Assembly: GCF_005311025.1 (NCBI RefSeq)
Contig: NZ_CP031747.1
Coordinates: 1,054,001 to 1,118,000 of the forward strand
Origin: Alcaligenes faecalis
Lineage (GTDB): Bacteria; Pseudomonadota; Gammaproteobacteria; Burkholderiales; Burkholderiaceae_B
Direction: 5' to 3'
Length of the DNA: 64,000 nt
A program made the translations under genes and the position numbers. The notes under the pieces were generated by a model. It saw only the letters and a program-made list of their open reading frames with translations. It did not search any database and was not told the origin of the DNA. This document shows positions 58,471 to 64,000 of the stretch, piece by piece (positions within the stretch are counted from its first letter, which is position 1; every line of letters begins with the position of its first letter).

Positions 58471-59142
58471 TTAGCTGTTTTGCTTGTTCAGCGCCTGAAT
58501 CAGGCCATCAATGCCACCTTGCTCAATTTGCTGGGCAAACTGGTTGCGGTAGTTTTGAATCAGCCAGATGCCTTCCACGTTCAAGTCGTAGATTTTCCAG
58601 CCTTCAGGTGTTTTTTCCAGACGGTAATCCACGCCAACCGGGCCACCGTTGGATTGAGTCAGCGAGGAGCGCACCACCACGTCGTCTGCATTGGCATCGC
58701 CACGGAACGGCAGGATGGTCAGCTGTGTCTTGTCATCCACGCGGGACAAGGCTCCGCTGTAGGTACGCACCAAGGTGCCCTTGAACGCTTCGACCAGCTT
58801 CTGACGCTGTTCGGGGCTGGCTTGACGCCAGTAGCGGCCAGCGGACAGACGTGTCGTCTTTTCCAGGTTCACGTAGGGCATGATGTTTTCGTTCACGGCA
58901 GCCAGAATGGCAGCGCGGTCACCCTTGCGGATGGCGTCGCTTTCCTTGACCACTTGCAATGCTTGATTACCGACCGATTCAACAAACTTGTTGGGCTCCC
59001 CTTTGGGATCTGCAACTTGTGCCTGGGCTGCGACGGCGTGCAAACACAGAGCCAGGGCCGCACAGACGGTCAGGATCCAGGAAATCAGGCGAGAGGGGGA
59101 GGACTGCAAAGCAGTCCCGCCCAAGGCGGGACGGGAAATCAT
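58471..59142 (-). CDS. mlaC: Phospholipid-binding periplasmic protein MlaC
   Basis: A 223-residue periplasmic lipid carrier. A long signal peptide (about 1-42, ending AAQAQ) is followed by the MlaC fold with NIMPYVNLEKTTRLSAGRYW, FKGTLVRTYSGAL and the late GWKIYDLNVEGIWLIQNYRN. It shuttles phospholipids between MlaA in the outer membrane and the MlaFED complex. GGAG lies six bases before the ATG. Confidence 0.94.
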   Translation of the reverse strand: MISRPALGGTALQSSPSRLISWILTVCAALALCLHAVAAQAQVADPKGEPNKFVESVGNQALQVVKESDAIRKGDRAAILAAVNENIMPYVNLEKTTRLSAGRYWRQASPEQRQKLVEAFKGTLVRTYSGALSRVDDKTQLTILPFRGDANADDVVVRSSLTQSNGGPVGVDYRLEKTPEGWKIYDLNVEGIWLIQNYRNQFAQQIEQGGIDGLIQALNKQNS

Positions 59143-59180
59143 AAAAAACTCCAGAAGAATGTTCTGCGGGCAGCGCGTTT

Positions 59181-59960
59181 TTATTCGTCTGCGTCCGAGT
59201 AGTCAGGCAGGTCCTGGCTGGTGTCGCCACCGGTGCGGCGGGCTTGCACCATCGCATGGCGTCGTTGCAGGTAAGCGTCGCGTATGAAGCTGTAGCGGTC
59301 AAGGGCGATGTCGTTAACAAGTTTTTCTGCATCCAGCACGCCAGCACGGGCATCCAAGGCCCACAAACCCAGGATGCTGTTGCGTACCGGTACATCCTTG
59401 ATCGCCATGATCGGACCCGTGGAGGAGAAGCCTTCCAGGAAGCTGGTGCCACGTGCCACACCGTCGCGAACGGTACTGGGGCCAAAGAAGGGCAGAACCA
59501 CGTAAGGGCCAGACTTGACGCCCCATACGCCCAGCGTCACACCAAAGTCGTTGGGGATGCGCTTGGAGCCGTTCATGGTGGCAACGTCAATACAACCGCC
59601 CAGGCCCATGGTCGAGTTGAACAGGACGCGACCCAGGGTGTTGAAGAAGTCAACGTGCTCGCCTTGCAGGAAGCTGTTGACGGCCGACCAGGCATCGCCC
59701 AGGTTGTTGAAAATGTTACTAATACATGTGCGTGCAGGCTGCGGCGTCAGGGCGTTGTAGCCTTCTGCAATCGGTTTGATCAGCGCGCCGTCCACGGTTT
59801 CGTTAAAGGCGTAGATGCCACGGTTCATGCCTTCCCAGGGGTCCTGGGGGTTGGGGTTGGGCACACTGGCGCAACCGGCCACAAGCGCAGCACTGGCACC
59901 GATCAGGCTCAAACGGACTCCACGAGGCAGGGAGTAAGAGCGGCGAGTTGTTGTATTCAT
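59181..59960 (-). CDS. mlaA: Outer-membrane lipoprotein MlaA (VacJ)
   Basis: A 259-residue lipoprotein: signal peptide with lipobox LVAGC, then DPWEGMNRGIYAFNETVDGA, the family hallmark. FFNTLGRVLFNSTMGLGGCI and GVKSGPYVVLPFFGPSTVRD follow. MlaA removes phospholipids from the outer leaflet. The start is set at ATG 59960, giving a 30-residue signal; an ATG at 59984 is possible. Neither has a clear ribosome site. It is encoded between mlaD and mlaC. Confidence 0.93.
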   Translation of the reverse strand: MNTTTRRSYSLPRGVRLSLIGASAALVAGCASVPNPNPQDPWEGMNRGIYAFNETVDGALIKPIAEGYNALTPQPARTCISNIFNNLGDAWSAVNSFLQGEHVDFFNTLGRVLFNSTMGLGGCIDVATMNGSKRIPNDFGVTLGVWGVKSGPYVVLPFFGPSTVRDGVARGTSFLEGFSSTGPIMAIKDVPVRNSILGLWALDARAGVLDAEKLVNDIALDRYSFIRDAYLQRRHAMVQARRTGGDTSQDLPDYSDADE

Positions 59961-60000
59961 GGTTGTGTCGTCTGTAATGAGCATGAACGGGCGGGTTTGC

Positions 60001-60477
60001 TTACTCCGATTTGGAGCCGCCGTCCTTGGAGGCCGTGTTGTAGAGGAACTTGCTGATCAGTTCTTCCAGCACAACCGCGCTTTGAGTATAGGTAATGGTG
60101 CTGCCACCTTGCAGGTCCTTGTCGTCGCCACCCGCAGTCAGGCCAATGTACTGTTCGCCCAGCAGGCCTGACGTCAGGATGGAGGCCGAGGTGTCGACAG
60201 GAAACTTGTAGTGCTCGTCCATATCCAGGGTGACCACGGCTTTGAAGTCCTGGTTGTCAAAACCAATGGAGCCAACCCGGCCAACGACCACACCGCTGGC
60301 CTTGATGGGAGCGCGTGGTTTCAGGCCACCCAGATTATCGAACTTGGCCGATACCTGGTAGGTCTTGGCAAAGGAAAAAGAACTGAGGTTACCCGCACGC
60401 AGGGCCAGGAATGCCAGTGCGACCAGCCCCAGCAAAACAAACAGGCCAACCCAGAAATCGGTTTTCTCGCGATTCAT
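60001..60477 (-). CDS. mlaD: MCE-domain protein MlaD
   Basis: A 158-residue protein with one membrane anchor (DFWVGLFVLLGLVALAFLAL) and a single MCE domain (YQVSAKFDNLGGLKPRAPIK, GLLGEQYIGLTAGG). It forms the hexameric ring of the MlaFEDB complex at the inner membrane and receives lipid from MlaC. It is 22 bp from mlaE. Confidence 0.94.
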   Translation of the reverse strand: MNREKTDFWVGLFVLLGLVALAFLALRAGNLSSFSFAKTYQVSAKFDNLGGLKPRAPIKASGVVVGRVGSIGFDNQDFKAVVTLDMDEHYKFPVDTSASILTSGLLGEQYIGLTAGGDDKDLQGGSTITYTQSAVVLEELISKFLYNTASKDGGSKSE

Positions 60478-60498
60478 AGCTGAGCAATTCCTAAATAG

Positions 60499-61284
60499 TT
60501 AACTGAACATAAGGGCGGTGAGCAGGAAGTCCGTGCCCAATACCGCCAAAGCGCCGCTGACGACCGTGCGTGTGGTCGCGCGAGAAACGCCTTCGGGCGT
60601 GGCCTTGGCATGCCAGCCCATATACAGCGCAATCAAGGTCACGATCAGGCCAAACACCAGGCTTTTGATCACTCCGTTGAGTACGTCATCAATCACATCG
60701 ACACCGTTTTGCATTTGCGACCAGAAGGCGCCCGCATCAATGCCGATCATCTGCACGCCGACGACATAGCCGCCCAGAATGCCGACCATGGAGAACACGG
60801 CGGCCAGAATGGGCATGGCAATAATGCCACCCCAAAAGCGCGGTACCAGCAGGCGGCGCAAGGGGTCCACCGCCATGACTTCCATGGCGGCAATCTGTTC
60901 ACCGGCTTTCATCAAGCCGATTTCGGCGGTTAATGATGTCCCGGCTCGGCCTGCAAACAGCAGGGCGGTGACGACCGGCCCCAGTTCACGTACCAGAGAC
61001 AGGGCGACCAGCAGGCCCAAGGCCTCTTCGGAACCATAGCGGTTCAGTGTGTAATAACCTTGCAAGCCCAGCACAAAACCCACGAACAGCCCGGAAACGG
61101 CAATGATCAGCAGCGAATAGTTGCCAATAAAGTGGATTTGCTGGGAAACCAGGCGGGGGCGACGCCACAGCAGGGAAGACCGGGCCAGCAAGGCCACGAA
61201 CAGGCGGCTGAAGGCACCCAGGCCGTAGATGCTATTGCGTATCGCAGCGCCTAGCGCGCTAATCGGGGCGGTGATGAAATTCAT
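60499..61284 (-). CDS. mlaE: Phospholipid ABC transporter permease MlaE
   Basis: A 261-residue permease with five or six membrane segments. The family signatures RELGPVVTALLFAGRAGTSL, AEIGLMKAGEQIAAMEVMAV and VPRFWGGIIAMPILAAVFSM are clear. It overlaps mlaF by four bases. Confidence 0.95.
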   Translation of the reverse strand: MNFITAPISALGAAIRNSIYGLGAFSRLFVALLARSSLLWRRPRLVSQQIHFIGNYSLLIIAVSGLFVGFVLGLQGYYTLNRYGSEEALGLLVALSLVRELGPVVTALLFAGRAGTSLTAEIGLMKAGEQIAAMEVMAVDPLRRLLVPRFWGGIIAMPILAAVFSMVGILGGYVVGVQMIGIDAGAFWSQMQNGVDVIDDVLNGVIKSLVFGLIVTLIALYMGWHAKATPEGVSRATTRTVVSGALAVLGTDFLLTALMFS

Positions 61285-62105
61285 GAGCGCGTCGTCCGAT
61301 TCTGGAGCCAGGCTTCAAAAGCCGGGGTGACGGGATAGTTAAAGGCGATAGGGCCGTCGGGTTCACCACGCAGGAACTGCTGCACGTAAGGATCCTTGGA
61401 AGCGCGCAGCTCGGTGGGCGTGCCCTGGGTCAGCAAACGTCCCTGGCCAACAATATAAACCTGGTCGGCAATCGCAAAGGATTCGGCCACATCGTGCGTA
61501 ATCAATACTGAAGCGCAGTTCAGGCGGTCGGTCAGGTCGCGAATCAGCTGCGCGGTAATGCCCATGGAAATAGGGTCCAGGCCGGCAAAGGGTTCGTCGT
61601 ACAGAATCAGCTCGGGCTCCAGCACAATGGCACGGGCCAGGGCAACTCGGCGGGCCATACCGCCGGAAATTTCATTGATGCCCAAATGGGCAGCCGCGCG
61701 CAGGCCAACGGCGTCCAGCTTGTCCAGTACACGGTCCTGAATGGCGGCTTCGGAGTCGTTTGTCAGCTCCCGCAGGGGAAACGCCACGTTTTCAAACACG
61801 TTCAGGTCAGTAAACAGGGCACCCTGCTGAAACAGCACACCCATGCGTTGACGCGTCTGGCGCAGAGCCTCGCCGTCCAGCTTGGCCAGGTCCTGGCCAA
61901 AAACCGTAACAGTCCCTTTCTGAGCACGAATTTGTCCGGTCGCAGCACGCAGAAGTGTTGTTTTTCCGGAACCTGACCCCCCCATCATGGCGACGACCTG
62001 ACCTTTCTGAACGGTCATGGACACGTCCGCGAGCACGGTAAAGGCACCGTAGCCCAGCGAGGCGGAGTCCAGATTTAGTACGGCTCGGTCAGTATTTACA
62101 ACCAT
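61281..62105 (-). CDS. mlaF: Phospholipid ABC transporter ATPase MlaF
   Basis: A 274-residue ATPase with Walker A GGSGSGKTTLL, signature ISGGMARRVALAR, Walker B LILYDEPFAGLD and the H-loop in LITHDVAES. The start is placed at ATG 62105: a near-consensus promoter lies 33-62 bp upstream, so a longer in-frame reading to 62237 would run through the promoter. The ribosome site is weak. First gene of mlaFED-mlaA-mlaC. Confidence 0.92.
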   Translation of the reverse strand: MVVNTDRAVLNLDSASLGYGAFTVLADVSMTVQKGQVVAMMGGSGSGKTTLLRAATGQIRAQKGTVTVFGQDLAKLDGEALRQTRQRMGVLFQQGALFTDLNVFENVAFPLRELTNDSEAAIQDRVLDKLDAVGLRAAAHLGINEISGGMARRVALARAIVLEPELILYDEPFAGLDPISMGITAQLIRDLTDRLNCASVLITHDVAESFAIADQVYIVGQGRLLTQGTPTELRASKDPYVQQFLRGEPDGPIAFNYPVTPAFEAWLQNRTTRS

Positions 62106-62137
62106 GTCGCGGGCAAAAGGGGATAAAAGGACCTGCC

Positions 62138-62167
62138 ATTGTACCGCTTGCAGCTCTGGCGTCTCAA
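62138..62167 (-). promoter_or_regulatory. Promoter of the mla operon
   Basis: On the complement, TTGAGA (62162-62167) and TACAAT (62138-62143) are separated by 18 bp. This near-consensus sigma-70 promoter gives a leader of about 25-30 nt before mlaF. Confidence 0.65.
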
Positions 62168-62291
62168 TGTCTTGCGCGCGATGGGGGCGGGATCGTGGCG
62201 CTTTTATGAGCCATTTTGTGGCTCTTGATACAGCCACTTACTTCAAACCGGCTTTGGTGGTGAAGTCGCCCTTTTTTGTGTCGAATTTGTT

Positions 62292-62822
62292 TTAGATAGC
62301 GGGTTGTATCAAGGCGAACAGCAATCCGCCGCCTGCCAGCAACCATAAAGGGTTGATGCGACTTAGCAGCAAAATGGCCGTACAGGCCAGAGCCGTGCCC
62401 CAGGCCCACAGTCCGCCCTGGGCCGCTTTCAGAATTGTGCCGCTGGCAGCCAGGATCATGCCGGCGGCAATGGGCAGCAGACCAATTTCAATGGCGTGGA
62501 TGATGCGTGTGCCCTCATAGCGCTTCCAGATTGTTGCCAGGTAATAGATCAGCAGGGCAGAGGGCAGGAAAATGGCGACGGATGCGGCCAGGGCACCGGC
62601 CCAGCCAGCCGCCTTCCAGCCCACCAGGGTGACAAGCAAGGATTTCGGGCCGGGTGTCAGGCGCGACAGGGCGAACAGATCCAGAAATTCCTGATTGCTG
62701 AGCCAGCCATGGATTTCTACCGATTGCCGGTGAATCTCCGGGATGATGCTTTGCCCGCCCCCTATGGTCAGAAAAGACAGGGGCGCAAAGACGCGCATGA
62801 GCTGGAGCAAAACCGTGATCAT
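62292..62822 (-). CDS. Chromate transporter family protein (second half, ChrA-like)
   Basis: A 176-residue CHR-family half-protein with about five or six hydrophobic segments. Family sequence includes FLTIGGGQSIIPEIHRQSVE and LFALSRLTPGPKSLLVTLVG, with the PGPK variant of the P-G-P motif. ATG 62822 has GGAG six bases upstream and overlaps the other half-gene by four bases. Split CHR pairs work as heterodimers; some export chromate, others have unknown anions. Confidence 0.88.
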   Translation of the reverse strand: MITVLLQLMRVFAPLSFLTIGGGQSIIPEIHRQSVEIHGWLSNQEFLDLFALSRLTPGPKSLLVTLVGWKAAGWAGALAASVAIFLPSALLIYYLATIWKRYEGTRIIHAIEIGLLPIAAGMILAASGTILKAAQGGLWAWGTALACTAILLLSRINPLWLLAGGGLLFALIQPAI

Positions 62823-63394
62823 GATTGCTCCACCGCTTTGTCTCCAAGTTGCAGCCAGGCATACCAGACGGACAGCGGTGCACAGATCAGAATAACGGGG
62901 ATCAGGCTCCATTCCATGACGAAAATGCCGACAAAAACGGCCAACATGAGGGCAATGGGCACGATTCCGGTGGCGGCGCTGCGCGCCGAGCGTACGCCCA
63001 TTTCAAGAGACAGGCCAATAGCGGCGGCGGCAATTCCGGCCATGACTTGAGGCACCAGGGTAGAGCCCGTCAGTTGTTCCAGACCAATCAGCATCAAAAT
63101 GGCCAGCAGTAGCGGGGGAAGCACCATGCCCAGCGTGGCAACTAACGCCCCAGGCCCGGCCAGCAGACGATAACCAATCCATATAGAGAGGTTCACCACA
63201 TTGATGCCGGGCAGTGCTTGGGACAGCGCCAGACCGCTAAGAAAATCCGCCTGGCTCATCAGGCGCCGCTGAACAACAAACTCACGCATTAACCAGCCAC
63301 TCAAGCCCCCACCAAAGCTGGTCAGGCCAATGCGGGCAAAGATCAGAAATAGAGCGCTTAAGGATAAAGGGGCAGCTTCTTGAGACCGGGTCAT
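62819..63394 (-). CDS. Chromate transporter family protein (first half, ChrA-like)
   Basis: A 191-residue CHR half-protein: FLIFARIGLTSFGGGLSGWL, REFVVQRRLMSQADFLSGLA and LSQALPGINVVNLSIWIGYR, followed by further membrane segments. Start ATG 63394 has a weak ribosome site; an in-frame ATG at 63454 adds unrelated sequence. With the overlapping gene it makes up one full transporter. No ChrB-like regulator or chromate-response gene is adjacent. Confidence 0.88.
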   Translation of the reverse strand: MTRSQEAAPLSLSALFLIFARIGLTSFGGGLSGWLMREFVVQRRLMSQADFLSGLALSQALPGINVVNLSIWIGYRLLAGPGALVATLGMVLPPLLLAILMLIGLEQLTGSTLVPQVMAGIAAAAIGLSLEMGVRSARSAATGIVPIALMLAVFVGIFVMEWSLIPVILICAPLSVWYAWLQLGDKAVEQS

Positions 63395-64000
63395 AGAGCA
63401 ATGAAGGCGGATAGGGCTCGTCAAAAGTGGAAGTTTGAACATTCTGGCATACAAATTAAGCCGTTTTTTCCCTCTTGTGCGCTCGGGTGGCGGCCTGATC
63501 CTTCTTGCTGGGGGTGCGGCGTGGCCTTTATTGGCAAGAAAACGGCTGTCGGGCAGCGGTCGTTCAAATTTTTTTCTACCCTCAAGCGCTGCTTATTTGT
63601 TTGAAATATTTAAAGATAAAAATTAATTAAAGTGGGAGCAGAAATTAAATAAAAAATGAATTGAAATAAATAAGAAAAGAATTAAAAAAATAACTTGAAA
63701 CCATGTGTGATGCCCGCTTGAGGGGACGGGTGCTTCCGGCGGCTAATGAAGGGTGTAATGAGCTTTTTATGGGTTCAATCTGTTGAAATAAAAGAGATTG
63801 AAACGATCGTTTGAATTTATGGTGGCTTGCTGGAGCGGCTGATCAGCCCGATCCGGATCCAAACATGGACAGTTTCATGAAGATGGATTTGATCTATACC
63901 CATCTTTGATTGAAAATAAAAAAGACTTTATGGTCGTAAAAGCGGTTGTGCGTGTACGATTATTCGATTGCCTCGCATCGTAGAGCGTCCGTTTGGGACC
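63395..64000. other. AT-rich gene-free region at the right edge
   Basis: No supported gene lies in these 606 bp. From about 63595 to 63700 the sequence is almost all A and T (for example AAAATTAATTAAAG and GAAAAGAATTAAAAA), in sharp contrast to the GC-rich genes to the left. Short open frames exist but have no ribosome site or family resemblance. One strong dyad is found at 63797-63816. The region may be an intergenic hotspot or the edge of acquired DNA, or the promoter zone of a gene beyond the window. Confidence 0.6.
63797..63816. promoter_or_regulatory. 20-bp dyad with perfect AAACGATCGTTT core
   Basis: AAACGATCGTTT (63801-63812) is exactly self-complementary. Beyond one G-G mismatch on each flank the symmetry continues as ATT / AAT, making a 20-bp dyad. 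It fits the size and symmetry of a TetR-family operator. The regulated gene would be to the right, outside the window. Confidence 0.45.

Noticed and set aside
63435-63626. A 63-codon open frame in the AT-rich right edge
   Set aside because: It has no ribosome site, no similarity and crosses the composition break. It also overlaps the region upstream of the chromate-transporter start.

Overview
The window is a continuous stretch of a GC-rich betaproteobacterial chromosome. The block hisG-hisD-hisB-hisH-hisA-hisF-hisI-hisE-hinT-tatA-tatB-tatC, next to petABC, sspAB, murA and an Mla lipid-transport operon, is the arrangement typical of Burkholderiales. The D-aminoacylase, pirin/YcaC genes and overall codon style point to Alcaligenaceae, plausibly Alcaligenes. 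The genus is inferred from remembered protein similarity, not from a search. There is no prophage, insertion sequence, CRISPR array or plasmid origin. One tRNA (Thr, anticodon TGT) is present.

Left part (1-14.7 kb) is accessory metabolism. A truncated LysR gene is divergent from a compact pirin / isochorismatase-fold hydrolase / YcaC / pirin operon, followed by an SDR and a convergent proP osmolyte transporter. A second LysR gene is divergent from a five-gene operon: D-aminoacylase, ion-transporter-superfamily permease, cytosolic beta-lactamase-fold hydrolase, nitrilase-family amidase and N-formylglutamate amidohydrolase. This operon looks dedicated to uptake and stepwise deacylation of N-acyl (D-)amino acids or small amides. 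rlmA and a membrane diguanylate cyclase close the section.

Middle (16.5-40 kb): acnA with a 12-bp palindrome in its upstream region, an MFS exporter, an aldo/keto reductase, panB and a LysR gene. Then comes a tryptophan-to-kynurenine operon (kynA, an AFMID-type arylformamidase, ridA) divergent from an Lrp-type regulator. Between them is a short remnant resembling the start of an aminotransferase. Next is a GntR-controlled sugar-acid operon: an IlvD/Edd dehydratase, an HIBADH-type dehydrogenase, a Hyi-type isomerase, a DenD-type dehydrogenase, a DctPQM TRAP transporter, a NIPSNAP protein and a D-2-hydroxyacid dehydrogenase. After a GFA protein and tRNA-Thr comes a sulfate transporter operon (sbp-cysT-cysW) without its ATPase gene, ending near a (CAAGC)n pentanucleotide repeat.

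Right part (40-63.4 kb) is housekeeping: sspB/sspA, cytochrome bc1 (petABC), mscL, a Nif3-like protein, a DegS-like protease, tatABC, hinT, the his cluster (no hisC), murA, ibaG, an ABC-2 exporter pair, the mla operon (no mlaB between mlaC and the ABC genes) and a split chromate-transporter pair. The last 600 bp are unusually AT-rich, contain no recognisable gene and carry a 20-bp dyad that could be an operator for a gene beyond the window.

The most interesting leads are the N-acyl-amino-acid operon with its cytosolic beta-lactamase-fold enzyme, the tetronate-like TRAP operon that has a dehydratase where a kinase and aldolase would be expected, and the four-gene pirin/YcaC operon. All enzymes belong to known families. 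The novelty, if any, is in how they are combined.
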